Part shown: piece after piece, positions 44,873 through 54,611 of the stretch
Layout: the number at the start of each line of letters is the position of its first letter
How positions within the stretch are numbered: position 1 is the stretch's first letter
From: Lachnospiraceae bacterium
GTDB lineage: Bacteria > Bacillota > Clostridia > Lachnospirales > Lachnospiraceae
NCBI GenBank assembly: GCA_910575005.1
Contig: CAJTCL010000004.1
Coordinates: forward strand, 124,001 to 188,000
Direction: 5' to 3'
DNA: 64,000 nt
The notes under the pieces: generated by a model
Told to the model about the DNA's origin: nothing
Databases searched by the model: none
The model's input: the letters and a program-made list of their open reading frames with translations, nothing else
Position numbers and translations under genes: made by a program

Positions 44873-47800
44873 TTATTTTTCCATCTGTCCAATCAGTAAA
44901 TCTGCAAGTCGGTCTGCTTCCTCTGAATCTAAATTTGTCACTGCCTCTGCCAATTTTTCAATATTTTCTGCCATTTTCTCTGGATAGTCATATTCTCGCA
45001 ATTGGCCAACCACCTGGTCTGCCTGATCAATATCCATCTCCTGCATACTAAATCGCACCATTTCCACAAGAGCCTGTAGCACAGAATAATCTGTCACTTC
45101 TTTTCTGGCTACATCTTCTATGCCAAAGACACCTTGTAATTTCTGCTGATAGCTGCGCCACTCCTCTAAAAATGGTGTGGTGACTGACAAAACTACATCT
45201 ATTTTACCATCTCTCGCCGCATATTCCAATATCTTTGCAACTCCCGCCAGCGGCAAAATTCCTATGGTTGCCGCCAAACTTTTCATCGCATGTACTTGAA
45301 TCCGATACTGATCTAACTGTCCAGGCTCTGCAAGCTGCTGATATGCCTGTTCTAAACGATTTGCAGCCGAATTAATCTGAGCATAAAACTCTTTGACAGT
45401 GTACTCCAATAACTCCAAATCTGGTAAATGCATCCAGGCATACTGCCAGTCTAAGCCATCCACCTGCGGAAGCGTCTCTGCAATATCCTCTGGAACCCCC
45501 ATTCCAGTCTGTTGTACCGCTGACTGAGAATCACCTGTTGCAGCTTCTTGCAATAATTCCTGTGGCAACATTCTTTTCATCATATTCTCCAATTTTTCTG
45601 GTACAATCGGCTTTGAAAGAAACTCATCAAACCCTTCGGCAAGATATTTTTCTTTTGCCCCTGATACGGCATTGGCTGTCAATACAACAATTGGCGTATT
45701 CTGACATGGGAAATCAGATAACTCTTTGATATGATGGAGTGTCTCTACACCATCCATCTCAGGCATCATATGATCAAGAAAAATCAAATCAAAATGATTC
45801 TCCTGTACTAATTCTAAACACTCTGCGCCGCCCTCTGCGTCTGTCACCTGAATTTGCGTCTCCTTTAGCAAGTTGCGAAATACTTTGCGATTGACCGCAT
45901 TATCATCCACCACCAAAACTTTGGCATCTGGTGCACAAAATCTTGTATCATAAGTGTAATTTTCTGCAATCTGATGTACACGTGACTCAAAATCTCCGAT
46001 TGGTGTCTGATCAACAATCTTTTGTTCCAGTTCAAAATAAAATTTAGAACCTTTTCCATAAGCGCTCTCAACTTGTAATTTGCTGCCCAAAAGCGCCAAA
46101 AGCTGAATGGTGATACTCATACCAAGTCCAGTACCTTCTATATTACGATTCCGATCTTCCTCAATCCGCTCAAACTCTGCAGACAATTTTGGCAAATCCT
46201 CCTCTTTGATACCAATACCTGTATCTTCCACTTCAAATTCAAGTACTACGATCTCTTCTGTTTTACGGCTCTTCACACGCAGACATACCGTTCCCTCATG
46301 TGTATATTTCACTGCATTGGTAAGAATATTTGTCAATACCTGGCGAATCCGCACATCATCTCCATAGAGTCTGGAAGGAATCTCATGATCCACTTCCACA
46401 ACAAACTCAATCTCTTTGTCTTTCACCCGCTGTAATGTCATGTTTGCCAAATCATGAATCATACTGCTGACATCATACTCCACTGGAACGATCTCCATTT
46501 TCCCAGAATCAATCTTGGAGAAATCTAAGATATCATTGATCAAAGACAGCAGTGTCTGGCCCGCCATATAAATATCCATCGCATAGTCTTTTATGTTTTG
46601 CTCTTTTGATTCCCGCAAAATCATCTCATCCATGCCCAACACGGCGTTAATCGGCGTACGGATTTCATGGGACATACGTGCCAAAAACATACCCTTTGCC
46701 TCATTTGCTGCCAACGCTTCATGCCTTGCTGCATCAGCCTCTTGTTTCGCCTGTGCCAACTGGATATTTTGCTGTTCTGCCGCTTTTACTTTCTCCGCTA
46801 AAAGAGATGCATTTTCTTCCGCACTTGCCCGATACTCTTTGGAAATCTGCAAAGTATGCAAAGCGGCCATCATAATACTAAATACTGTCATACTATACTG
46901 CCCTGCAATATTGCCGCGTGGATTTTGGAAGAATACACTCATAATCATATTTGCGATTCCTCCGGCCAACAATATCAACATGGACAAAACCGCTGGCAAT
47001 GTCTGATAGCGTTTGTTATTGTAATCATATTGCACTAGGCTTACAATAGCTGTGACACACACTACCCCGACTCCCATTGCAGAAATATTTATCATTTCTT
47101 CCAGACTTCGTATCTTTGATATCTGCAATAAAATCTGCACGGCTGCATTGCCGCTGACCACCCACAACAGCACGGAAAAACGATGAGGATATACTGTATG
47201 TAGATTTCTATCAAAATATAATGTTAAAAACAACGGCAGAAGCAGCACCAAATACTCCTGCATTTCATATGCTTCCTGGACATTATAAAAGATATTCAGA
47301 GTATCTGTCCCAATAAAACAATAAATGCCTGCTGCCAATCCGGTGAGCCCTAAAAATACTTCTCCTCTTGCTGGCTGACGCGTATACTGCCGTATGATCG
47401 CAAGTATAAACATAATAATTGCCATGAACACAATCAACAGACAGCAGCCAATATCTGCAATATTGTTATTAACCACTCCAATTACTACGGTATCACGCGT
47501 TTCAATCTTAATATCACCAAGAGCTGCCGCTGCATTCTCAGAAGGTGATAACAATTCAATCCACAATTCCCCCTCTGTAAACACATTGGGAAGATTTACA
47601 AAGTTATTATTATCCCCAGGCGATTGACCGAATTCTTTTTCAAATCCATACTCATAAATCACTTTACCATCCAAAACCACACGAACCATACTGTTTGTGG
47701 AAGTAAAATTCAGGGTCAAACCTGCATAGTCTTCTGGCAATACATTTTGAAAAACAATTAGTTCTAATACTTTGCTCTCTCCCGTATATGGCAAAGTTAC

Positions 47801-48058
47801 TTTCTTATATTTCTCTTCTGCCAGCTCCTTTTCAATTAGCTCTCTCAATTTCTCATGATCTCTTAATTCTGTCTCTGATAACTTTGCATGATCCACAGAA
47901 ACCATAATCCAGTCCTCATTAAAATAATACTCAATCTGATCAGGAAGCAGAGGGATACTTTCATTTTCCTCTTTTCTTTCAAACTGAAATAGTGCAATCA
48001 CCATAAAAACAAGAATAAAGAAAATACAAACACCTGCTAATTTTCGTAAATTTTTCAT
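44873..48058 (-). CDS. Hybrid sensor histidine kinase (7TM, HisKA, HATPase, REC, HPt)
   Basis: The 1061-residue protein has a N-terminal membrane helix (7-24), an extracytoplasmic beta-rich sensor (about 30-190), seven membrane helices (about 197-405, in the style of 7TMR-DISM), a coiled coil (410-455), HisKA with His464 in MSHEIRTP, HATPase with the G boxes DTGIGI and EGTGLGMSI, a receiver with acceptor Asp in LIFLDHMMPEMDG, and a C-terminal HPt with His in VHAMKSLAATIG. The full phosphorelay is therefore in one protein. The SD is AGGAG. It is followed by a double receiver gene. The DISM-type sensor often binds carbohydrates or small molecules; the ligand is unknown. Confidence 0.92.
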   Translation of the reverse strand: MKNLRKLAGVCIFFILVFMVIALFQFERKEENESIPLLPDQIEYYFNEDWIMVSVDHAKLSETELRDHEKLRELIEKELAEEKYKKVTLPYTGESKVLELIVFQNVLPEDYAGLTLNFTSTNSMVRVVLDGKVIYEYGFEKEFGQSPGDNNNFVNLPNVFTEGELWIELLSPSENAAAALGDIKIETRDTVVIGVVNNNIADIGCCLLIVFMAIIMFILAIIRQYTRQPARGEVFLGLTGLAAGIYCFIGTDTLNIFYNVQEAYEMQEYLVLLLPLFLTLYFDRNLHTVYPHRFSVLLWVVSGNAAVQILLQISKIRSLEEMINISAMGVGVVCVTAIVSLVQYDYNNKRYQTLPAVLSMLILLAGGIANMIMSVFFQNPRGNIAGQYSMTVFSIMMAALHTLQISKEYRASAEENASLLAEKVKAAEQQNIQLAQAKQEADAARHEALAANEAKGMFLARMSHEIRTPINAVLGMDEMILRESKEQNIKDYAMDIYMAGQTLLSLINDILDFSKIDSGKMEIVPVEYDVSSMIHDLANMTLQRVKDKEIEFVVEVDHEIPSRLYGDDVRIRQVLTNILTNAVKYTHEGTVCLRVKSRKTEEIVVLEFEVEDTGIGIKEEDLPKLSAEFERIEEDRNRNIEGTGLGMSITIQLLALLGSKLQVESAYGKGSKFYFELEQKIVDQTPIGDFESRVHQIAENYTYDTRFCAPDAKVLVVDDNAVNRKVFRNLLKETQIQVTDAEGGAECLELVQENHFDLIFLDHMMPEMDGVETLHHIKELSDFPCQNTPIVVLTANAVSGAKEKYLAEGFDEFLSKPIVPEKLENMMKRMLPQELLQEAATGDSQSAVQQTGMGVPEDIAETLPQVDGLDWQYAWMHLPDLELLEYTVKEFYAQINSAANRLEQAYQQLAEPGQLDQYRIQVHAMKSLAATIGILPLAGVAKILEYAARDGKIDVVLSVTTPFLEEWRSYQQKLQGVFGIEDVARKEVTDYSVLQALVEMVRFSMQEMDIDQADQVVGQLREYDYPEKMAENIEKLAEAVTNLDSEEADRLADLLIGQMEK

Positions 48059-48170
48059 AATTAACTCCTACTTAATCTCATAGTTCCACTTATCTCTCAC
48101 ACGTACATTTTCCTATCAATTTCTACTTATGTATATTTTTCTTTGATAATCACATATATTCTTAATATTA

Positions 48171-51100
48171 TCATAATTCCTTGGATTCCTCAACATTTCC
48201 TGCCGTTTTCCCACGCTCTAAAAATTCTCTTGCTTTTTCAATAATATCTTCTTCTGTATATCTTTTTATCTTTCCAACTTCTTCCCACTCATCATGTATC
48301 CTTTGGTCCTTTTCCGTTGTAAACTGCTGGGTGACAAATCGGAGGCTGTCATCCTCTGGATTATACTGATCAAAATCTTGCATCTCACATAATATGCCAA
48401 AAGATTCCTCTGGTATATGGAGTATGTAACTATGATCAAAATTGATGCCAGACAAAATAACTGTATCAGAATCTACCAGATACCAACTAAGATTATCAGA
48501 TTCACCACCGACAATATCATCTCCAAAGGCGTCTGTTTCCACGAGTTTTTCTGATTCTATCGTATATCTGGCTGCCTTCTTTTCAAAACAAATCAGAAAT
48601 CCTGAGGAATCTGGAAGAAAAAACAGGCTCAGCGGTGTCTCTTCAAAAGAAAGTGATTGTATAATATTCCCTTCGCCATCCTTAAGGATAACCGCATGTT
48701 CCTCTAAGGCAGCGGCATAGCGCCAATCCGCACTGACTGCTTCCCGATCACCTGAAAACATTGCCACTGTTTCTCCCTCCTGCCTTTTTTGCGTAGACGA
48801 AGCCCCTCTCACGCTTCCTCCACTGCAAACAGTATACCTTTCATCATATACCTCATATTGATATTTGATAATCTGATTCTCTGCATTATGACCTTCCTCT
48901 TGCCGCGGAAGAATATAGTAATCTGTACCATAAACATAAAATGATTTTAATTTAGTCGGAAAATATTCATACCCATCTACCTCGCCATTTTGACGAGAAA
49001 AATACAATAAATCTCCATTTTCCAACACAAGCTCCATCTCATTTTCCAAAACACGGATATTTATCACTGGTTCGCCAGTATCACAAAAATTCAACACAGT
49101 TCCATCCGCAAGATTCAAAAAATCACATCTGTTTCCATAGACAACACATAAAACTTCTTTCCCATCATATGTGGTATTCAATGCAAATAAATCTCCACCA
49201 GACTGATATTCCCTGTTTTCTTTCCAAACCTGCCTGCAGCTTTGCGCATCAAACAGTTCCATCTCTATGGACATCTTTTCAGAAGTAAAATGATAAACCT
49301 TTCCTGTTGTGATCATGTTCAATCCTTTTAAATTATGGATTAGAAATAACTGGCCATCATCCGTAAAATGCAATAATGTGTTTATTATGCTAGGAGAACT
49401 TTCATTCTCAAACTTTGAAAGCAGATTCCATTTGCCGCTTTTCAAATCATACAATAAAAAACGATAGGAATATTTCTCACTAGCGGCATTCTCTTGTAAT
49501 TCATCTTTCTCTTTTACAACAGTACATGTGATCTGGTTGTTATCTGGAGAAATCACAATATTCGCATCTTTAAACACAAGATCCTTCTCCTCTTCCAGTT
49601 CCAATGCTATCTTCTCCAACACAGCTCCTGTCTTCGCATCCAACACATACAATTTCTTGGGATTTGCCACTACGACCAGCGACTGATCCTCAGAAACTGC
49701 AGTCCCTTCTACAAGTTCATTCTCTTCCCCCTGAAATTCCCACATTATACTTTCTTTTTCGTAGTCAAAACAGGTAACTGCGCGAGAACTGACGGCCAGA
49801 ATCCCGCTCTGATTTTCCAGCAGACAGTTCTCATCAAACCCTTCCACGAAATCAGAAGTTTCTATCGTCTTTTTTTCCTGAAAAGTCTCTGTGTCCCATA
49901 TGTGAATCAAAGTGCTCGCTGCGGCAAACAAGTATCTCCCCTTGCTGTCTGTAAAAATTTTTCCAAGAACTTTTTTTCCCTCCTCCAGATGGAAAATCCC
50001 CTCCGGACTAACAGTTTTTTCAACATTGGATGGCAGCATATACAATCCCAGGTTTTCCGACAGCAAATGATAAAGCTGTGGAAGAAAAATCTTGGAATCC
50101 TGCAAAAGCTCATGGGCTTTCAGACATTGTTCGATAGATGCAAACCGGTCATTTTGCTCAAAACTCTTTTTGGCCTGTTCAAGCAGATACCGTGCCTGAT
50201 TTTCCAGGGCTTTCCTTTGCTGCTTAGTAATCTCGAGTGTCTGTTCGGCAATTTGCTGCGATTTTATCGCTGCATACCCTGAAAAAAGCGTCAACATCAG
50301 AAATCCTAGACAGATTACTACTGCATTACGTTTCCAGCAGTACAATTTATCCCTCTGCTTTAGGTCATCATACGTCATATTTAAAATTGGTGCTGCTATT
50401 TTCAGTTTCACATCACTTTGTATCTTCTTACGGATTTCCTTCAGATTATTTCCATGCGCATTGGCGGCCAGAAGAGTTTCTGCATTTATTCCATTTTTTA
50501 TCATAATGTCAGGATAAACGTGTTTCGGCTCCCCTTCTACCACTACCGCCAGCACATGGGAAGAAGGATGAAATTCCAGGAATGTTTTAATCTCTTGCGT
50601 AACCCAATGGGATTCTTTCGTTTCCTTAGAACAAAGCACAATCAGCCACTTTGCATGTTTCAAAGCGTCTCGGATTCTTTCTCCAAAATCCGCACAGGAG
50701 GCGAGCTCCCCCTCATCCAGAAAAACCCGACGTATAGGGTGGCTGCGCATAAATACGCCTCTTCCATACCGCTCCAAGGCATTTCTTAATTCCTTGGCTG
50801 CAAAAGTGTCCACCGGTTCATGCTTATAACAGATAAACGCATCATATTCCATGCCAGACAATGGATTTCGGAAAGGTTCCAGCAACGCCAAAAACTCTTT
50901 TACATCCGCAAGCATTTCATCTGCGCTTTGATAGCGGTCTTGCACCTGGTTCGCCAACGCCTTTGCCAGAATCTTCTGCATCCGCTCCACAAGATGGCGG
51001 GGACAGTGAGTTTTCCTGACAGAAAACCTTGGCAGATATCGTCCAGTAGTATTTGTATATAACTCCCTGGCAGTAAACCTGTGGCCGCTCAGCAATAGAA

Positions 51101-51911
51101 GCAGCAAACAGCCAATACTATAGATATCCGCCCCTGGGCCTAGACGAAGCGTGCCATCGTTTTCATAAAGGATCTCCACAGCGGAAAATCCTGGGGTAGT
51201 ATATATAACGCGGTCTTGTATCACATCACTGAGCCCATCTTCCCCCCGTTTCCTGGAAATACCAAAATCCAACAGGGAAACCATGCCGCTGTTATCATCC
51301 AGTCGTCCCTTCACAAAGATATTCCCATCCTGGATGTCCAGATGCAGATAGCCTGCATTATGCACTTCCCGCACCGCATAAAGCACCTGCTCAATAATGC
51401 GAAATGCAATATCTGCTGTCAGGTGTTTATTTTCTCTTAAACAAGTTTTTAAAGACTGCCCCTTATCAGACAGTGATTCCATGATTGAAATAACATTATG
51501 TACTGGATAAAAGTTCTGTCCTCCATCTGTGGAAATTTCCAGTTCCCGAAATGTCTCCAAAACTGGGGTCAGGCGAAACCCTGTGCTGTATATCTGTCCA
51601 GTGATTTTACTTTCCGCAAGCTGATGTTCTTTAATCTGAGACAGGTATTGAACTGCTTTCGGATTTGCATCGTCTGAGACAATCTCACCATAATCATTTC
51701 TGGTGAATACATACTCAGGCGACACTGGATAACATTCTTTCAAAACATACAAAAAATAACCTGCAGTGCTGCCTGTTTTCTCATCGGGCAGATGTCTTCT
51801 CACTGGATAAATAATGCTGCCCCCACCTTCTCCAATCGGTGTGCCGACAATCTCATAGAGAATTCCTCCGGCCACCCGTAACTGTGTTCCTTTTTCTAAA
51901 ATTATTCTCAT
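48171..51911 (-). CDS. Ser/Thr kinase-TIR-TM-beta-propeller signalling protein
   Basis: The 1246-residue protein has an eukaryotic-type kinase (about 20-345): Gly-rich IGEGGGS, Lys58 in VLKE, catalytic loop HLDIQDGN (Asp192, Asn197), DFG (215-217) and an APE-like segment. A TIR domain follows (355-480: YDAFICYKHEPVD, RRVFLDEGEL, and CSKETKESHWVTQE with the putative NADase Glu440). One membrane helix (529-548) with basic residues on its N-side places kinase and TIR in the cytosol. Behind it are a coiled coil (550-595) and a C-terminal beta-propeller-like domain (about 625-1200) that would be outside. The layout resembles M. tuberculosis PknD (kinase-TM-propeller sensor) with a TIR inserted between kinase and membrane. 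The SD is AGGAAG. Divergent from the helical protein at 52061. Confidence 0.88.
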   Translation of the reverse strand: MRIILEKGTQLRVAGGILYEIVGTPIGEGGGSIIYPVRRHLPDEKTGSTAGYFLYVLKECYPVSPEYVFTRNDYGEIVSDDANPKAVQYLSQIKEHQLAESKITGQIYSTGFRLTPVLETFRELEISTDGGQNFYPVHNVISIMESLSDKGQSLKTCLRENKHLTADIAFRIIEQVLYAVREVHNAGYLHLDIQDGNIFVKGRLDDNSGMVSLLDFGISRKRGEDGLSDVIQDRVIYTTPGFSAVEILYENDGTLRLGPGADIYSIGCLLLLLLSGHRFTARELYTNTTGRYLPRFSVRKTHCPRHLVERMQKILAKALANQVQDRYQSADEMLADVKEFLALLEPFRNPLSGMEYDAFICYKHEPVDTFAAKELRNALERYGRGVFMRSHPIRRVFLDEGELASCADFGERIRDALKHAKWLIVLCSKETKESHWVTQEIKTFLEFHPSSHVLAVVVEGEPKHVYPDIMIKNGINAETLLAANAHGNNLKEIRKKIQSDVKLKIAAPILNMTYDDLKQRDKLYCWKRNAVVICLGFLMLTLFSGYAAIKSQQIAEQTLEITKQQRKALENQARYLLEQAKKSFEQNDRFASIEQCLKAHELLQDSKIFLPQLYHLLSENLGLYMLPSNVEKTVSPEGIFHLEEGKKVLGKIFTDSKGRYLFAAASTLIHIWDTETFQEKKTIETSDFVEGFDENCLLENQSGILAVSSRAVTCFDYEKESIMWEFQGEENELVEGTAVSEDQSLVVVANPKKLYVLDAKTGAVLEKIALELEEEKDLVFKDANIVISPDNNQITCTVVKEKDELQENAASEKYSYRFLLYDLKSGKWNLLSKFENESSPSIINTLLHFTDDGQLFLIHNLKGLNMITTGKVYHFTSEKMSIEMELFDAQSCRQVWKENREYQSGGDLFALNTTYDGKEVLCVVYGNRCDFLNLADGTVLNFCDTGEPVINIRVLENEMELVLENGDLLYFSRQNGEVDGYEYFPTKLKSFYVYGTDYYILPRQEEGHNAENQIIKYQYEVYDERYTVCSGGSVRGASSTQKRQEGETVAMFSGDREAVSADWRYAAALEEHAVILKDGEGNIIQSLSFEETPLSLFFLPDSSGFLICFEKKAARYTIESEKLVETDAFGDDIVGGESDNLSWYLVDSDTVILSGINFDHSYILHIPEESFGILCEMQDFDQYNPEDDSLRFVTQQFTTEKDQRIHDEWEEVGKIKRYTEEDIIEKAREFLERGKTAGNVEESKEL

Positions 51912-51939
51912 TTTCTTCCTATCTTATCTATATTTGTGT

Positions 51940-51945
51940 TATAAT
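51940..51945 (+). promoter_or_regulatory. Possible -10 element for the 52061 gene
   Basis: TATAAT lies in the 149-nt divergent gap, 116 nt before the start codon. No good -35 is visible at 17 nt. Confidence 0.3.
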
Positions 51946-52060
51946 TTATTGTATTTATTCAGAATTCATAAAAGGCAAGACATGCTTATTTGATTCTGAA
52001 TGGCTACGATTTATCTTAATATTTTTAAATCTATATTTCAATCAAAACAGGAGGTTTATT

Positions 52061-53209
52061 ATGTTAAATCCATCGGATTACACCTCGCCGCAAAATATTT
52101 GGAATGGCATTTCTCACTATGCGCAAGATCACTTTGATAAATATCAGGATCATCTTCCCGCATCTTTTACAGATGATGATCTGTTGAAAGCTTTAAAAAA
52201 AAGCGCTGACAAACGCCTTTTGCCCAAAGAATATGATACTTTCCGCAAAGCCGTCACCGCCCTCAGAAATGGAACCGCCGCAACGCTGAAACATGAAAAC
52301 TTATATCGGCTCTGTTTCGTGCTGAATCTGGATTCAGATAGCGAAGCACAAAGTCTGTTCTCATATTATCTGCATTGCAATGAACTGTCTGCCCGTTCCC
52401 TGGATGAATTTATCATCCTCTCATCCTTGAAGCTTCAACTGAGTTGGGAAGAAACCTGCAAAATCCGCAGAAAGTATCATGAACAAATCCAGGAACAGCC
52501 AATTTCCCCTTCCAATCTCTGTGAAGGGCAGACAGCAAAAATTTATCAGCAGATCATCCATGATAAAATCCAGACCATAAACGATCTTTGGGACTTTCTG
52601 AATGCTCCAGAAAACATGAATTTTTTTGCAACGACCAGAAATACGCAATATTTGGCACTTTTTGATGATGTGGAGCTTGAGATTTTATACAATGGGAATT
52701 ACGAGCAAATCATCCGGCTTGTCACCAACTATGGAAATCTTGAAAAGGAACCTATCTTGGAATATTACCATTCCCTGTTTGGCCTGCAGTGGGGAGATAA
52801 CGACCGGTTGACAGATAAGGAAATCTCCTCTTTAAGCTCCATCTTTGAAAATGTATTCATGAACTATAATAATTTCCTGCTGTTAGTCCAGCGCAAACGG
52901 CTGACAGATATTTCCTCTGGCACCTTCATGCTGAGCCTTCTAAAAAAGCTGCTGACGGAAGACTCCGAAAAGGACAATGATTTTTACATGAATTTTTTGG
53001 AGGAAGATGAATTTATAGAAATCTGCGATGATATTCGGATTGCTTTCGGCTTCCCAACATTAAATCCAGAATGTGACAATTTTGACCGGCTGCTTTTGGA
53101 CGTCTATCAAGAAACGCTAAAAGAACATTCCGATCTATCAAACTGTGATTTTCAGAATGTGTACATCCACTCCTTGAGAAACTATCTTCGTCTGATTGCA
53201 AATCTCTAG
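52061..53209 (+). CDS. Helical protein of unknown function, divergent from the kinase-TIR gene
   Basis: The 382-residue protein starts at ATG 52061 (GGAGG 7 nt upstream; the frame is open further upstream but runs into the kinase gene). It is predicted alpha-helical, acidic and cytosolic. The N-terminal third (FTDDDLLKALKKSADKRLLP, then FRKAVTALRNG, then LNLDSDSEAQSLFSYYLHC) has the spacing of a small all-helical domain that I cannot name; the C-terminal part is TPR-like without a clear repeat. Its position makes it a likely regulator, adaptor or substrate of the kinase-TIR protein (inference). It ends at a strong terminator. Confidence 0.7.
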   Translation: MLNPSDYTSPQNIWNGISHYAQDHFDKYQDHLPASFTDDDLLKALKKSADKRLLPKEYDTFRKAVTALRNGTAATLKHENLYRLCFVLNLDSDSEAQSLFSYYLHCNELSARSLDEFIILSSLKLQLSWEETCKIRRKYHEQIQEQPISPSNLCEGQTAKIYQQIIHDKIQTINDLWDFLNAPENMNFFATTRNTQYLALFDDVELEILYNGNYEQIIRLVTNYGNLEKEPILEYYHSLFGLQWGDNDRLTDKEISSLSSIFENVFMNYNNFLLLVQRKRLTDISSGTFMLSLLKKLLTEDSEKDNDFYMNFLEEDEFIEICDDIRIAFGFPTLNPECDNFDRLLLDVYQETLKEHSDLSNCDFQNVYIHSLRNYLRLIANL

Positions 53210-53256
53210 TGTATGACATGGCTGATAATAAAGCAGAATGAATTTTTAGAAAACAA

Positions 53257-53306
53257 CAGGACGGGAAAACAGAAAAATTTCCTCCACGTTTTCCCGCCCT
53301 GCTTTT
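53257..53306. terminator. Strong bidirectional terminator
   Basis: CAGGACGGGAAAAC pairs with GTTTTCCCGCCCTG (one mismatch) and is followed by CTTTTTG on the plus strand and TTGTTTTC on the minus strand. It separates the 52061 gene from the convergent lipoprotein gene. Confidence 0.75.
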
Positions 53307-53393
53307 TGAAGTTGAAAGACACTCTGATATTACGAAGATAATGAAATATCAAACGGATTTTAACCGCTTTCGTAATACTCACACTTATCCTCT

Positions 53394-54539
53394 TCACCCA
53401 CTGGACAAGCGAACACTGTTGAATGCTGTGTCAACCTCCTTCGTCATGCCTTGGGCGATTTCTTCACTTGCTGTATATATTACCATAAATGTGGGCGTCA
53501 TGTCTTCCTCTGCTGTTTCAAAAATCACATACATAAACTTTATCAGGCTTTCTCCATTTCTGGATGCCTGAATTCCTATTTCATATCCATCATATCCACT
53601 AATTCGGATTACTTCATGATGTATCACACTGACATCTGTAATTCCTTGGCTCTCAAGCTCCTCTTTCCACAGATTTTCTACATATGTCTGATCAGACATC
53701 AACTGATAGGAGCCTTCTGTAAACCTTAGTTGAAACGAAGAACCGTCGGCGCGGGAAAATACAGGAGATTTTTCAGCATTATCTTCCACAGCATATCCAT
53801 CCGGCAATTCTATCACAAGGGGATCGTAAAAGACATAATTCTTAGTAGTGTGAAGGGGACTAACAGATGATCTAGACTTAAAATAAAATATACGCTGCCA
53901 ATCCGATTCACTCTTACTCATGTCTGTCCTTAAACTTACAGATTCCAAACACGCCTCAAAATCAGACAAATGCTCTGTATCGCTCTCTAATCCTTTATAA
54001 TTAATACAGACAACTGTTCCTTCCGTGCCAACCTTCTCATATATGCAATAGGATTCCTCCACCAATGGCTTCCCATAAACAACTTCCTTCTTCCGGTCTT
54101 TTATTACCTTATAGCCGCCAATCTCTGTCTCTTCATAAGAAACCACTTCCTTAAATTCAGAGTCTTCCATGATACTGAAGATTTCCTTGGTATCGGCAAT
54201 GAGATTCTCTTTGTTTACATCTGCATTGGAAGTAATAGTCTTATAATTTGTAAGAAAACGAATATTAGGCCTATATTCTGCCCCTTCACTCTCACGATCC
54301 ATTGCATAATAGATGGGGTGATTGGGGTATTTTTCTTTTACCACGTATTCCTCTGGCAACGTGATCGTAATCGGTCCATAGGTCACAATCGGCCCATCCA
54401 TTTTCTTAGATGTGTCTTTTGTATCTGCACAATTGGAAGCCGTAGTCTGGGAACTTGAAGAATCGCTGTTTCCACAACCAGTACACAACAGCAACAACGC
54501 TGTGATGATTAAGATTGCACATTTTTTATTTTTTTTCAT
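53394..54539 (-). CDS. Lipoprotein of unknown function
   Basis: The 381-residue protein has a lipoprotein signal peptide (LLLLCTGC, modified Cys22) followed by a Ser-rich linker. Two similar halves are visible: IVTYGPITITLPEEYVVKE... (about 50-200) and YVFYDPLVIELPDGYAVEDN... (about 235-375). Both have a PG/VE-strand pattern, so this is a tandem duplication of one beta-rich domain (possibly related to DUF domains with the motif ITLPEGY). The SD is AGGGAGG. It should sit on the outer face of the membrane. Ligand unknown. It lies 72 nt downstream of a cytosolic helical protein gene on the same strand. Confidence 0.8.
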   Translation of the reverse strand: MKKNKKCAILIITALLLLCTGCGNSDSSSSQTTASNCADTKDTSKKMDGPIVTYGPITITLPEEYVVKEKYPNHPIYYAMDRESEGAEYRPNIRFLTNYKTITSNADVNKENLIADTKEIFSIMEDSEFKEVVSYEETEIGGYKVIKDRKKEVVYGKPLVEESYCIYEKVGTEGTVVCINYKGLESDTEHLSDFEACLESVSLRTDMSKSESDWQRIFYFKSRSSVSPLHTTKNYVFYDPLVIELPDGYAVEDNAEKSPVFSRADGSSFQLRFTEGSYQLMSDQTYVENLWKEELESQGITDVSVIHHEVIRISGYDGYEIGIQASRNGESLIKFMYVIFETAEEDMTPTFMVIYTASEEIAQGMTKEVDTAFNSVRLSSG

Positions 54540-54611
54540 TTCATTTCCTCCCTTTATCCACGGTCCAATAACTATAAATTCAGATAATTCTCTGTACTTA
54601 ATGGTATTATA

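Noticed and set aside
51839-52060. Upstream extension of the 52061 protein
   Set aside because: It would overlap the kinase-TIR gene and has no SD; ATG 52061 has GGAGG at ideal distance.
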